64,000 nucleotides of DNA from Phycisphaeraceae bacterium (GCA_021297895.1 JAJTHN010000001.1:1-64000); one strand, 5' to 3'. Shown: positions 25,814 to 35,013, counted from the stretch's first letter. Numbers and translations are program-made. Notes: generated by a model not told the origin, from the sequence alone.

Positions 25814-27622
25814 ATGCCCGCGCCCACGCCAATCCCGGCACGCCCGAGCACCCGACGCGCACGCGTCGCGCTCGCCCGCCTGGGAACCCTCGGTACGCTC
25901 GCTCTGCTTCTGGCCGGCTGCGCCCCGTACGAGCGCGATCAGCAACTCATCGATCTCGTTCGCAGGGGCGAACTGGGCGAGGCACGCATGCAGGCCGTCG
26001 AACGCTCCAGCCCCAACACCGGCGACCGCGACTACCTGCTTGACCGATACAAGATCGTCGCGCTCTCACTGGCCGACGGCGTGCCCGAGTCCTCTCGTAC
26101 GCAGCGCGAGCGCCTCTACGACCTGCTCCGCACGCAGGGGCTGAACAAGGACAACACCGTCGGGTCGTTCATCCTGGGTGAGGGCAACGCGCGGATCTGG
26201 AAGGGCGAGCCCTTCGAGCAGGCCATGGCCTACTGCCTCATCGGCGCCGGCGACGGCATCCGCGGCGACTGGGGCAACGTCCGCGCCGCGGCGAACAACT
26301 CGCTCTTTCTCCTGCGCGACTTCAGCGGCAGCCTCAACGGCCGCTCATCATCCAGCGACTCCCTGGCCGGGCAGGAAGCGGTCCGCAGACGAGTGATCGA
26401 CGCCGCGAGCGATGACGCCGCATCGACCGGCGGCGACGCCCAGCCCTTCGCGTACACGCCCATCGCCAGCGACTTCGAGCTGGGCTACGTCCTCAAGGCA
26501 CTGGCCAACCGCGCGATGAAGGACACGGGCGAACTCGATGAGACCCTCGCCACGCTCGAGAAGGTCGCCCCGCGCCTCGGCGACTTTGCGCAGACCATCC
26601 GCACGGGCGACTTCAACTGCGCGCTGATCGTCGACGCAGGCTTCGCCCCCACAAAGGTCCGCACCGGCCCCGGCGGCGCGATCGCCGCGTGGGACGCCGC
26701 CTTCGGTTCAACGCCCGATGATGCCCCGCTCATCGTCCAAGCCTTCGCCGGCGATTGGCAGGATCGCTGGACGTTTCCGGTGATCACCGACACCGTGCGC
26801 CTCGCACGCGACCTTCGCTGGAACAACCTCGAAGACCTCCGCTTGGCCAAGAACGCCCTCGGCGATGTCGCCATCGTCGGCGGTGCGGTCATGGCCGGCG
26901 CCAGTGATGACCGCAGCGTCCAACTCGCGGGTCTCGGTCTCGTCCTGGCGGGGCTGGCGATGAAGTCCACCAGCGGAGCCGACACGCGGCACTGCGAACT
27001 GCTCCCGCAGCGCACCTACGTCGCGCTCCTCCGCCTGCCCGCGAGCGATGAGGCCATCGGCGGCACCGCCAGCACCCCGGTGCGCCTGCGCGTGCAGATC
27101 GCCAACCGTCCCGAGACCGCACTGCTCCTGCCCGCCGTGCCCCGCCCGCGCAGCGGCAACATCGACCTGCACTACATCCGCCTGCCCGAAACCGGCCAGC
27201 CCTGGCAGACCGCCGACACCGTGCGCTACGCAAACGACGCCGCGGCCACCTCCGCTGCCGCCACGAACCCCGCCGACGACCTCACGCCGTGGATCCTCGG
27301 CGGGCGCTGCGTCCGCACGCCCACCGACGCATCCGTCGCACGCATGCACGCGGCGGGAATCCTCACGAGCCTCAGCCCCCGCGACCTGCAAGACCTCTAT
27401 CGCGAAGAGGGCATCCGCATCGTCGGCCTCGATGACGCCGGCGAGTTCGGCATGCACATCCTCGAAGGCGGCACGTGGCTCTTCACCCCCGCGCCCGGTT
27501 CGACCGGCTTCGTCCGCCTGTTCTCGCAGGATCACGGCCCATACACCCCGCGCTCGGCTCGCGTTCGGGCCATCGCCGAAGAACTCGCACGCTCAAGAGC
27601 CTCATCCGATCGCCGCGACTGA
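25814..27622 (+). CDS. COG3014-like lipoprotein
   Basis: A 602-residue lipoprotein (lipobox LLLAGC, cysteine at about 36). The N-terminal 200 residues are helical and TPR-like (LIDLVRRGELGEARMQAVE; WKGEPFEQAMAYCLIGAG). The G-E-P-F-E-[QR]-A-M stretch is what I associate with COG3014 proteins. The middle part has a glycine/alanine-rich amphipathic patch (LGDVAIVGGAVMAGAS), and the C-terminus is a beta-rich region ending VRLFSQDHGPYTPRSAR. ATG at 25814 begins 8 nt after the previous stop. In proteobacteria COG3014 genes sit beside ycfL and lpoB homologues, as here, which supports a joint envelope function. The biochemical role is unknown. Confidence 0.65.
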   Translation: MPAPTPIPARPSTRRARVALARLGTLGTLALLLAGCAPYERDQQLIDLVRRGELGEARMQAVERSSPNTGDRDYLLDRYKIVALSLADGVPESSRTQRERLYDLLRTQGLNKDNTVGSFILGEGNARIWKGEPFEQAMAYCLIGAGDGIRGDWGNVRAAANNSLFLLRDFSGSLNGRSSSSDSLAGQEAVRRRVIDAASDDAASTGGDAQPFAYTPIASDFELGYVLKALANRAMKDTGELDETLATLEKVAPRLGDFAQTIRTGDFNCALIVDAGFAPTKVRTGPGGAIAAWDAAFGSTPDDAPLIVQAFAGDWQDRWTFPVITDTVRLARDLRWNNLEDLRLAKNALGDVAIVGGAVMAGASDDRSVQLAGLGLVLAGLAMKSTSGADTRHCELLPQRTYVALLRLPASDEAIGGTASTPVRLRVQIANRPETALLLPAVPRPRSGNIDLHYIRLPETGQPWQTADTVRYANDAAATSAAATNPADDLTPWILGGRCVRTPTDASVARMHAAGILTSLSPRDLQDLYREEGIRIVGLDDAGEFGMHILEGGTWLFTPAPGSTGFVRLFSQDHGPYTPRSARVRAIAEELARSRASSDRRD

Positions 27623-27775
27623 ACGAAGTGCATGATCGGAGCGCACGGGCAACGGACAGCCGAAGGGCCGAGCCGCCAACAGCACACGAACAGCTCAGCA
27701 AGCACACGCACACCACGCCAGTCCGTACCGCCTTCCACCCACCGAAGCCTCCGTCCAGCAAACACAGGAACACCC

Positions 27776-28195
27776 ATGACCACCCGCACGATCCTTGGTA
27801 CTTCGCTCTTTTGCCTCGCCTTCGCGCTCGCCGGCTGCGACACCGTCAAGGCCCCCGACTCGCCGCGTGCGGACACGATCGCGTCGGGTAGTTACCCGAA
27901 CGTTGTCGCCGAGTCCGGCCTCGGTCAGTTCATGGGCGTTGATGTGCCGCAGGTCATCGTCGATCAGCCGACCGACACGCGGCCGCTGCGCGTGCAGGTG
28001 CCCGTTCGCTCGCTCTCGGATTCGCCGTTCGCCGTGCAGTATCAGTGGACGTGGCTCGACCGCGACGGCCGGTTCATCCGCACCAGCGGATGGATGGACG
28101 CGATGATGGAGCCCCGCCAGCAGGTGCTCATGACCGGCAACGCCCTTGACGGCAAGGCCGAGCGCTGGCGGCTGGAAATCCGCTCGGCCCGCTGA
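27776..28195 (+). CDS. YcfL-like lipoprotein (DUF1425)
   Basis: A 139-residue lipoprotein. The lipobox is LAGC with cysteine about 21. The mature domain has the YcfL pattern of a beta-sandwich: VQVPVRSLSDSPFAVQYQWTWLDRDG, then SGWMDAMMEPRQQVLMTG and a final WRLEIRSA strand, in which W-x-D-x-x-G and the later small-residue loop are characteristic. In enterobacteria ycfL lies next to lpoB. ACAGGAA lies about 6 nt before ATG. It sits 150 nt downstream of the COG3014-like gene in the same direction. Confidence 0.75.
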   Translation: MTTRTILGTSLFCLAFALAGCDTVKAPDSPRADTIASGSYPNVVAESGLGQFMGVDVPQVIVDQPTDTRPLRVQVPVRSLSDSPFAVQYQWTWLDRDGRFIRTSGWMDAMMEPRQQVLMTGNALDGKAERWRLEIRSAR

Positions 28196-28281
28196 ACCGC
28201 ACGCACCAAAGTCCCCCCCACGCCCCGCCCCGCACCCGCACCGCTCGCGTCGAGCCGCACACGCCGACGCCGGAGTCCGCC

Positions 28282-30243
28282 ATGAACACGCGCACCACTC
28301 GTCCTGCCGCGATCCTGCTCTTTGCCGTCGGCCTCGCACTGCCCGCCGCCACGGCGCTTGCGCTGCAGCCGGGCCGACTCGCAGACCCGCCCCGCGACAC
28401 CGCGCCCGAGCAGGTTGAGGCCTTCTACACGCCCGACCTGGCCCGCTGGGCCGAAGCGTACAAGGCCGCCGATGAGCCGCGGATGCTCGTGATCGTCGGG
28501 CGCAGCGCGCTCTCATCGCTGGATCAGGATCTCGGCCGCCTGCGCTTCGCCACCGATACCGACGCGTTCGCGACGCTGCTGCGTCTGTCGCTGGAAGAAG
28601 TCCTCAACACGCCCGAGGCCGAGGCCGACTTCGTCGACGCGCAGGCCGCGCGCGCCGCGCAGACACGGCTGAGCGAGATTCTCGCAAAGTCCCGCGAGCG
28701 CGATGCGATCGACCTGCTCGGCTCGACCCTGGGCGCAGAGGTCGTGCTCGTCGTCCGCCTTGTCGGCGAGAACGCCGACGGATCGCCCGATCGCGTCACC
28801 TTCGAAGCCATCAGCACCACCCGCGGCACACGCCTGGCGACCTTCGGCTTTGACTGGAAGCTCTCCGCCTCGCCCGTCGACGTCAAGCAGTACGCGCGCG
28901 CCATCGCACGCAAGTTCATCGACGACTTCGCCCAGCGCTACGCCGGCCAGGGCCAGCGGTTCACGCTCCGCCTGCTGGGCACCAGCGACATCGAAACCCT
29001 CGAGCAGGCCCGCACGCTCCTCCGCCGCGTTCCCGGTGTCGTCCGCGTTCGCGCCGGCTCGATCGTCGGCAGCACCGATCAGCGCACGGGCCAGAACGAG
29101 CAGTCGAGCGAACTCATCGTCACGTTCCAGGACGACGCGCTGAGCCTCAGCAACGCCGCCGTCGGCGTGCTGAGCCAACTCCAGCGCGTCAGCGTCGAAC
29201 CGCGCGAGATCGTCGGCAACACCGTGACGCTCCGAGTCACACCCGGCGCGAGCCTGCGCACCGCCGCGCGGGCCCCGGACGCCTGCGCCGAGATCATCCT
29301 CACCGAAACGCCCGCGGGCCGACAGGAGCGCGCCGCACTCAGCGCCGGCTACGCCCGCGCCGGCAGCCCGACGATCGCCGTGCTCGTCAACCGCGCCGCC
29401 GACCGAGACCCCCGCACCGCCACCGCCACAAGCCCGCTCACCGGCGAGAACATCATCATCGTCAACGCAGCAGGCGGCGACGCAACCAGCGTGACCATCC
29501 CCGGCGACGCAACCGCCGCCACAGACCCCCGCGACACGCGCGACGTCCGCGCCTTCGAACTCATCGCCTCCGGCATGGAGACCGCCGTGCTCCAGCGTCT
29601 GGGCGTGCGCCTGCTCAATCTGGCGACCGTCGACGCCGACACCGCCCGCGCTCGCGTGCTGGCCGCCGCGGGCCAGAAGCCCGGCGAGGCCCTGGCCGCG
29701 GATGTCGGCCGGTTCTCCGCGCTGGTCCGCAGCAGCGATGTGGCCAAGATCGCGATCTACGCCACCGGCACCATCACGCGTGACGGCACCGACCGCGATG
29801 TGACCTTCAGCTTCAAGGCCGTGCGCGTCGACGACGCCCGCGTGCTGGCCACCGCCCGCGTCAGCGCCGCCCTGCCCACCGGCGAGTTCGACGCCACCAT
29901 CGATCGCCTAGCCACCGAAGCCGTCGCCCAGATCGCCTGCGACCTTCAGCGCGCCTGGGCCGCGAGCGAGTCCCCCACGCTCGAACTGGCACTGCTCAAC
30001 GCCACCCCCGAGAAAGCCGCGGCACTGACCGAGGCCCTTCGCGCTGCGGGCATCATCCGCCCCGTCGGCGAAGTCGAACCCCCCAGCGCCGACGGCGCCA
30101 CGCCCGCCAAACTCCGCGCCGCGTTCGCCGGCGACCTGCTCTCGCTGCTGACCGAACTCCGCCGCGTGCAGAACGATGTCCGCTTCAGCCTCAATGTCCG
30201 CGAAGCGACCCCGAACCGCGTGGTGGTGGACCTGGCCCCGTAA
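28282..30243 (+). CDS. Periplasmic hypothetical protein of the lipoprotein cluster
   Basis: A 653-residue exported protein with a signal peptide (residues 1-28, ending ALA). Internal stretches such as DLLGSTLGAEVVLVVRLVG and LATEAVAQIACDLQRAW resemble units of CsgG/LpoB-like nucleotide-unrelated alpha-beta folds. The region 230-310 and the C-terminal region (LTEALRAAGIIRPVGEV; LTELRRVQNDVRFSLN) look like repeated small alpha-beta modules. It probably consists of several LpoB-like and secretin-like mixed modules, but I cannot assign a family. GGAG lies 6 nt before ATG. It is the last gene of the lipoprotein operon, so it may be its effector or scaffold. Confidence 0.6.
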   Translation: MNTRTTRPAAILLFAVGLALPAATALALQPGRLADPPRDTAPEQVEAFYTPDLARWAEAYKAADEPRMLVIVGRSALSSLDQDLGRLRFATDTDAFATLLRLSLEEVLNTPEAEADFVDAQAARAAQTRLSEILAKSRERDAIDLLGSTLGAEVVLVVRLVGENADGSPDRVTFEAISTTRGTRLATFGFDWKLSASPVDVKQYARAIARKFIDDFAQRYAGQGQRFTLRLLGTSDIETLEQARTLLRRVPGVVRVRAGSIVGSTDQRTGQNEQSSELIVTFQDDALSLSNAAVGVLSQLQRVSVEPREIVGNTVTLRVTPGASLRTAARAPDACAEIILTETPAGRQERAALSAGYARAGSPTIAVLVNRAADRDPRTATATSPLTGENIIIVNAAGGDATSVTIPGDATAATDPRDTRDVRAFELIASGMETAVLQRLGVRLLNLATVDADTARARVLAAAGQKPGEALAADVGRFSALVRSSDVAKIAIYATGTITRDGTDRDVTFSFKAVRVDDARVLATARVSAALPTGEFDATIDRLATEAVAQIACDLQRAWAASESPTLELALLNATPEKAAALTEALRAAGIIRPVGEVEPPSADGATPAKLRAAFAGDLLSLLTELRRVQNDVRFSLNVREATPNRVVVDLAP

Positions 30244-30303
30244 GCCGCCGCGGCTCGCGCCATCAGGTCCCCCGATACCGATCGTGAAGACCGGCGCCAA
30301 CCC

Positions 30304-30348
30304 TTGACCTGCAACATCGTTGCGGCTATCTTCTGCAACGATGTTGCA
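30304..30348 (+). promoter_or_regulatory. Promoter with two palindromic operators flanking the -10
   Basis: TTGACC (30304-30309), a 17-base spacer and TATCTT (30327-30332). Operator 1, TGCAACATCGTTGCG (30310-30324), fills the spacer. Operator 2, TGCAACGATGTTGCA (30334-30348), covers the start point. Each is a TGCAAC-N3-GTTGC(A) palindrome and together they form one large inverted repeat. The ATG at 30341 lies in the centre of operator 2, so the mRNA should be almost leaderless. The form suits a dimeric Fur-family (Zur-like) repressor; that assignment is inference. Confidence 0.75.
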
Positions 30349-31210
30349 CATGGCGGACATGCCGTCCCCCCTCCCCCGCGAGCGCCGAGCACGGCGCGGG
30401 GCCTTCACGCTCATCGAACTGCTCGTCGTCATCGCCATCATCTCCCTGCTGGTCGCCGTTCTGCTCCCCGCCCTGGCCGGGGCACGAAAGGCCGCGCGGC
30501 AGACCAAGTGCCTGACCCAGCTCCGCCAACTCGCCGTTGCGCAGGAGATCTACGCCAACGACAACCGCGACTACTTCGTCGATGCGGGCCTGGCACACGG
30601 CGGCGTCGGCAATCCGCGCCAATCCTGGCCCTTCCTCCTCCGCGAATACGCCGGCGGCAGCCTCATCCTCCGCTCGCCGGGGGACTCCTCGCCCTTCTGG
30701 CCCGCCAGCGAGGGCGGCCGGAGCACGCTCCTGGGCTTCGATGCCTTCGTCGCGGCGTTCGACGCGAGCCCCGCCACCCCTCCCACCGCCGCGGCACTGG
30801 CCCGGTTCACCAGTTACGGCCTCAACAACTACCTCACGCGCTCAAAGGCCCCGCCCGCCGAACTGATGAAGCGCTCGCGATACGACCGCCGCCAGTACAT
30901 CACCAGCCCGAGCACCACCGCGCACTGGCTCATGATGACCCGCGGCGACGATGGCTCGTCCTACGCCCGCTCCGATCACGTCCACATCGAGAGCTGGGAA
31001 GACCTCGGCCAGGGAAACGCGCCCGAGACCGCCGCGAAGGAATCGCAGATCAACGCCTGGGGCGGCAATTCCGCCTCGTGGACCGGCATCGCGAACTACG
31101 CCTTCGTCGACGGCCACGCCGCGAGCAAGCGCTTCGACGAGGTCTACCGCTCGTTTGACACCAACCTCTTCGACCCCGACGCATCGCACACCCTGGGGAA
31201 CACACGATGA
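30341..31210 (+). CDS. Type II pseudopilin-like protein (DUF1559-like)
   Basis: A 289-residue protein with a basic leader followed by a prepilin peptidase site ([13 protein letters not shown]) and a long hydrophobic helix ending near residue 45. Such proteins are processed by prepilin peptidase and assembled into or near a pseudopilus of a type II-like system. The globular part includes a late [10 protein letters not shown] stretch typical of DUF1559-like planctomycete pseudopilins. In-frame ATGs occur at residues 1, 4 and 7. The first is taken because the promoter geometry places the start there. Its stop overlaps the next ATG (ATGA), so it is translationally coupled to the secreted protein downstream. 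Confidence 0.8.
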   Translation: MLHMADMPSPLPRERRARRGAFTLIELLVVIAIISLLVAVLLPALAGARKAARQTKCLTQLRQLAVAQEIYANDNRDYFVDAGLAHGGVGNPRQSWPFLLREYAGGSLILRSPGDSSPFWPASEGGRSTLLGFDAFVAAFDASPATPPTAAALARFTSYGLNNYLTRSKAPPAELMKRSRYDRRQYITSPSTTAHWLMMTRGDDGSSYARSDHVHIESWEDLGQGNAPETAAKESQINAWGGNSASWTGIANYAFVDGHAASKRFDEVYRSFDTNLFDPDASHTLGNTR

Positions 31211-32172
31211 GCACGACCACCAGTCATCGCCTCCGGCGCCGCGCTCCGCTCGCCGCGACCCTCGCCCAAAGCCTCGCCCTGAGCCTCTCGGCGCTCGCCA
31301 CCGCCCCCGCCGCCGCGGGCACCTACACCGTTCACGAGGGCGACATCCTTCTGACCGTCGCCGACGGCCGGATCGTCACCGGCGCAGTGGACAGCACGCT
31401 CTCGCCCCCCGCACCGACGTTCCCCGTGCGGATCTTCCCCGTCGCGCTCTCGTCAACCAGCGCCGGTGCGACCGATCCCGGCTATGACTGCGAGCCCTTC
31501 ACCTTCGCGCCCGGAACCACCACCGGCTTCAACACTCTTTGGCAACTGCGGAAGTGGAACGGCAGCACGCTCGAGCCCATCAACTCCCCGGTGCTGCGCA
31601 TCCGGCTCGGCGCGTTCCAGCGGTACTCGGGCGTTGATGACACGCCCGTCGCGGGGTTCAGCCTCTCAGTCGGAAGCGACGGCACCTATCACCGCCACTT
31701 CGCCATGCAGCTCTTCGCCGACCGCTCCGCCACGGCGCTCAACACCGCCGCGAACGCCGGCGTGTACGCGATGAAGATGGAACTCTGGAACTCGTCCAGC
31801 ACCGTCGCCCCGAGCGAGCCGTACTTCCTCGTGCTGAGCCTCAACGCATCCGCGCAGGACCGCGACGCCGCCATCGAGTACATCTCCAGCACATACCTCG
31901 GCGCCGCTCCGACCGGCTGCTCCCCCGCCGATATCGCCAACACCGACGGCGAGTCGCTCCCCGCGGGCGGGCCGGACAACACGATCGATAACGGCGACTT
32001 CACCGCCTTTTTCTCGGCCTTCTTCCTCCCCGACACCGACCCCGCCCGTCTGGTCGCCGACATCGCCAACACCGACGGCGACACCGCCCTGACCGGCGCC
32101 GGTCCCGACGGCACCGTCGATAACGGCGACTTCACCGCATTCTTTGCTTCGTTCTTTGCCGGCTGTCCGTAA
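31207..32172 (+). CDS. Secreted protein with H-x-H motif and GC-type dockerin-like tail
   Basis: A 321-residue exported protein with a signal peptide (to about residue 37). The main domain begins [18 protein letters not shown]. It continues with [27 protein letters not shown] and [13 protein letters not shown], then a final [17 protein letters not shown]. The same order of motifs is seen in the next gene, so the two are paralogues. The histidine pair in YHRH is a candidate metal site. The C-terminus has two N-T-D-G...DNGDF repeats between SPAD preceded by cysteine and a terminal AGC, as in GC-type dockerin-anchored proteins. It is coupled to the pseudopilin gene by ATGA overlap. Confidence 0.8.
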   Translation: MSTTTSHRLRRRAPLAATLAQSLALSLSALATAPAAAGTYTVHEGDILLTVADGRIVTGAVDSTLSPPAPTFPVRIFPVALSSTSAGATDPGYDCEPFTFAPGTTTGFNTLWQLRKWNGSTLEPINSPVLRIRLGAFQRYSGVDDTPVAGFSLSVGSDGTYHRHFAMQLFADRSATALNTAANAGVYAMKMELWNSSSTVAPSEPYFLVLSLNASAQDRDAAIEYISSTYLGAAPTGCSPADIANTDGESLPAGGPDNTIDNGDFTAFFSAFFLPDTDPARLVADIANTDGDTALTGAGPDGTVDNGDFTAFFASFFAGCP

Positions 32173-32230
32173 GGCCCGCCGGGCCTGCGCCGGTTCGTTT
32201 GGATTGGTCTCGAATTCAGGAGTAGATGAG

Positions 32231-33019
32231 ATGATCTCGAAGAGTTCTGTGCTGTCTCTGCGCGTTCTGGCCGTCGCCGGCATCGCCGGTCTGGCCACCA
32301 CCTCCTCCGCCCTGGCCGGCGGCGGCGATGTCGGCTTCTGGCTCGATGGCAGCCAGATCACCACGCGCACCTACGACCATGACAACCTGACCATGCTCGG
32401 CGCCTCGCGCGTCTTCCTGGGCGATCTGTCGTACTTCGCCGCGACCGGCACCGACCCCGAGTCGATCTTCGGCGATGAGCCGGGCTGGGGCGCTCTGGGC
32501 GCAAACTTCACCACCACCGCCACGCTGAACATCAACGTCCGATCCAGCCTCAAGTTCTTCGACGGATCGGGATGGAACGGCACCTCCTTCAACGCCCCCA
32601 CGTTCGCCGCGACCTCCACGCGCCTGCGCATCGCCGACGACCTGGGCGCGTTCGACATCACCACCCCCGCCAGCGACCCGATCGATCCCTCCGCCGTCGA
32701 CCCCGCGCGAACGTTCTCGCTCGACCTGGTCGGCGGACAGAACTATCACAAGCACATCCCCTACTTCCTCGAGGACTCCGCCGGCGGCCCGCTCTCTGGA
32801 ATCGCCGAGGGCTTCTACCTGCTGGAGTTCGACATCAGCGCCAGCAACCTTTCGCGCTCGCTGCCGTTCTGGATCGTCTTCAAGTACGGCGAGTCCTTCA
32901 GCGAGGAGCAGCACGAGGCGATCGAGGAATGGGTTGAGGAGAACATCGTCCCCACCCCCGCATCCGCCGGCCTGATCGCGCTCGGCGGCCTGCTCGCCTC
33001 GCGCCGCCGTCGCGCCTGA
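32231..33019 (+). CDS. PEP-CTERM protein paralogous to the preceding gene
   Basis: A 262-residue exported protein with a signal peptide ending SALA at about residue 28. The same domain plan as the preceding protein is visible: VGFWLDGSQITT, then YDHDNLTM, SRVFLGDL, WNGTSFNAP, GGQNYHKHIPYFLED, SLPFWIVFKYG and an acidic terminal helix. Here the tail is a PEP-CTERM (IVPTPASAGLIALGG, then RRRR) instead of dockerin repeats. AGGAG lies 8 nt before ATG. Cyanobacterial PEP-CTERM proteins repressed by Zur share the H-x-H and late P-F-x-x-V-F pattern as I recall them, which supports a zinc-linked role. That link is inference. Confidence 0.8.
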   Translation: MISKSSVLSLRVLAVAGIAGLATTSSALAGGGDVGFWLDGSQITTRTYDHDNLTMLGASRVFLGDLSYFAATGTDPESIFGDEPGWGALGANFTTTATLNINVRSSLKFFDGSGWNGTSFNAPTFAATSTRLRIADDLGAFDITTPASDPIDPSAVDPARTFSLDLVGGQNYHKHIPYFLEDSAGGPLSGIAEGFYLLEFDISASNLSRSLPFWIVFKYGESFSEEQHEAIEEWVEENIVPTPASAGLIALGGLLASRRRRA

Positions 33020-33060
33020 GACGACGCTCCCGCACGCGTTCAGCCACATGTCGACGCGAC

Positions 33061-33095
33061 GCCGGCGCAGCCTTCGTGCTGCGCCGGCGTTTTTA
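33061..33095 (+). terminator. Intrinsic terminator of the secreted-protein operon
   Basis: Stem GCCGGCGCAG / CTGCGCCGGC with an eight-base loop, followed by GTTTTTAC. It overlaps the stop codon of the convergent peroxiredoxin gene. Confidence 0.85.
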
Positions 33096-33581
33096 CTTCT
33101 TGTCCGCTCCGCTCAGCGACCGCACAACCTCCAGCGCCGTCTTGATGTGCCCGCCGATGTTGATCTGCGAGTTGAACACGTGCCGCAGCACGCCGTCCGG
33201 CCCGATGACGTACGTCACGCGCCCGGGAAACAGCCACAACGTCTTGGGCACACCGAGCAGGCTCCGCAGCGACCCGTCCGCATCGCTGATCAGCGTGAAC
33301 GGCAGGCGATGCTTGCCCGCGAAGCCCTGGTGGCTCGCGTCGCTATCGCTCGATACGCCCACCACCGTTGCGCCCGCGGCCGTGAAGTCCTCGTACGAAT
33401 CGCGGAACGCGCACGACTGCGCCGTGCAGCCCGGCGTGAAGTCCTTCGGATAAAAAAACAGCACAACGCACGCACCGCACTTCTCGCTCAGTCGGAAGCG
33501 GCCGCCCTGCGAGTCGCGCCGCTCAAAGTCGGGGACCGCATCGCCCACGCGCACATCTCCGGAACGTTCAGTTGCACTCAT
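33093..33581 (-). CDS. bcp: Thioredoxin-dependent peroxiredoxin (Bcp/PrxQ)
   Basis: A 162-residue peroxidase that reduces hydroperoxides using thioredoxin. The active-site motif DFTPGCTAQSC carries peroxidatic C52 and the second cysteine C57, spaced as in E. coli Bcp. YPKDFTPGC, VVGVSSDSDASH and RVTYVIGPDGVLR follow in family order. Two extra cysteines (C35, C38) occur in KCGACVVL. ATG at 33581 overlaps the stop codon of the upstream DUF4126 gene by ATGA, so the pair is coupled. It has a paralogue-free context. A role in stress defence is established for the family. Confidence 0.93.
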   Translation of the reverse strand: MSATERSGDVRVGDAVPDFERRDSQGGRFRLSEKCGACVVLFFYPKDFTPGCTAQSCAFRDSYEDFTAAGATVVGVSSDSDASHQGFAGKHRLPFTLISDADGSLRSLLGVPKTLWLFPGRVTYVIGPDGVLRHVFNSQINIGGHIKTALEVVRSLSGADKK

Positions 33582-34243
33582 GCGCACAGCGTATGGGCCG
33601 GCCGCACAGCGCACCTCGCCGCGGCATCGCTTCCTCGCACCGCCGCACCCGCCGCATCCCGTGCACTCCCCGTGCCCCCCGTCCGCCCCGCTCGCCCGCC
33701 GCGTCTGACCACCCACCGAACCACCAGCACCGCGACCACCACCAGCACCGCCAGCGCCAGCACCGGCAGCAGAATCGCCACCACACTCAGCAGCACCGCG
33801 CCGACGCTCTGAACCGCGTTGATCGCGGGATTGGCAACGCCGCCGGTGGTGATGGTGCTCAGCCCGCGCGTCGCGACCGCCGCCAGTTGAACACCGCTGG
33901 CCACACCGCCGCCGACGATCGCCGCGCCGAGCCACTGCACGATCGGATGCCCCACATCGAACGTCGCCGCCGCGGCCACCGTCCCCGCCGCCGCCGAAAG
34001 CGGCGTGGCCAGCACATCCAGCGCATGGTCAACCCACGGCAGGAAGTACGCCCCGATCTCGCTCAAGCACAAAGCGCTCAGCACCGCCAGCGCGGGCCAA
34101 TCCCCCAGCCACGCCAACTCCCCCGTCGGCGTCACCCATCCCATGTTCGCCGCAAGACTCAGCGCCAGCAGCGGAACGAATACCCGCAGCCCCGCGGCCG
34201 CCGCCAGCGAAAGCCCAAGCGCCATCGACAGTGCCCAGTCCAT
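33578..34243 (-). CDS. DUF4126 family membrane protein
   Basis: A 221-residue membrane protein with five to six helices. It opens MDWALSMALGLSLAAAAGLRVFVPLL, the pattern of DUF4126, and contains FLPWVDHALDVLATPLSAAAGT, where the conserved W-[VI]-D motif lies. A glycine-rich repeat (IVGGGVASGVQLAAVATRG) suggests a two-fold internal symmetry. The C-terminal 30 residues are Arg/Gly/Ala-rich and cytoplasmic. The family has no assigned biochemical function. It is translationally coupled to the bcp gene downstream. Confidence 0.8.
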   Translation of the reverse strand: MDWALSMALGLSLAAAAGLRVFVPLLALSLAANMGWVTPTGELAWLGDWPALAVLSALCLSEIGAYFLPWVDHALDVLATPLSAAAGTVAAAATFDVGHPIVQWLGAAIVGGGVASGVQLAAVATRGLSTITTGGVANPAINAVQSVGAVLLSVVAILLPVLALAVLVVVAVLVVRWVVRRGGRAGRTGGTGSARDAAGAAVRGSDAAARCAVRPAHTLCA

Positions 34244-34341
34244 GCCAAGGTCATTGGCAACCCGGCCCGCCAGATTTCACCCGACACAAACGCCCAAGCA
34301 CCCCGAAACCACCGCCCCCGCTTGGGCAACAATGCAGCATC

Positions 34342-34920
34342 ATGGTCCTCTCGGCTCTGGCCATCATGATCTTCGCGGTGTTCCTGGGTCTGGTCATGGC
34401 CCTGCTCACACTCCCGGGCGTGTGGCTCATGCTGCTCGTCGCCGCGCTCCTGCAGTGGTGGTCCATCGCCGGCACAACCCCGCCCGCGATCGACGCCACA
34501 CTCGCCGCGGTGAACGCGACCGCGGCGGTCCCTCCCGGGCCGCTCTTCTCCTGGTGGACCCTTGGCCTCTGCTTCGCACTGGCCATCGTGGGCGAGGTTC
34601 TCGAAGCGCTCGCCTCCGCCGCCACCACCCGCACCGCCGGCGGCAGCAAGACCAGCGCCGCGCTCTCGGTCGTCGGCGGCCTCGTCGGCGCGATCGTCGG
34701 CACCGCGTTCGTCCCGCCCATCGGCACCCTTGTCGGCGGCATCATCGGCGCCGGCGCGGGTGCTGTTCTCGGCGAGAAGGCCATCAAGAAGAAAGACTGG
34801 GACGCCTCACTCAAGGCCGGCGCCGGTGCCGCGGTGGGCAGAATCCTCGCCACCGTCATCAAGGTCGTCATCGCCATCACCGTGGGCCTGTCGCTCATCA
34901 TCGCCATCATCGTCGCGTGA
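34342..34920 (+). CDS. DUF456 family membrane protein
   Basis: A 192-residue membrane protein. It starts MVLSALAIMIFAVFLGLV and contains LTLPGVWLMLL, CFALAIVGEVLEALASA and the glycine-rich GGLVGAIVGTAFVPPIGTLVGGIIGAGAGA, the DUF456 signature. It ends with a membrane helix (VIAITVGLSLIIAIIVA). The family is of unknown function and probably forms a small channel-like or structural membrane unit. ATG at 34342 is chosen because the in-frame extension upstream is proline-rich and non-coding. No Shine-Dalgarno is visible; AACAAT at 34328-34333 could be a -10, but the spacing of 8 nt is loose. It is divergent from DUF4126. Confidence 0.78.
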   Translation: MVLSALAIMIFAVFLGLVMALLTLPGVWLMLLVAALLQWWSIAGTTPPAIDATLAAVNATAAVPPGPLFSWWTLGLCFALAIVGEVLEALASAATTRTAGGSKTSAALSVVGGLVGAIVGTAFVPPIGTLVGGIIGAGAGAVLGEKAIKKKDWDASLKAGAGAAVGRILATVIKVVIAITVGLSLIIAIIVA

Positions 34921-35013
34921 GCCGGCGCCGTTCTCGCCCGCTCCGCAAGCCCGGCCCAGACACCAATCAAAAACCAAACAAACGATTGTTGGCCTCACAC
35001 CCGCCGCGTCCGC

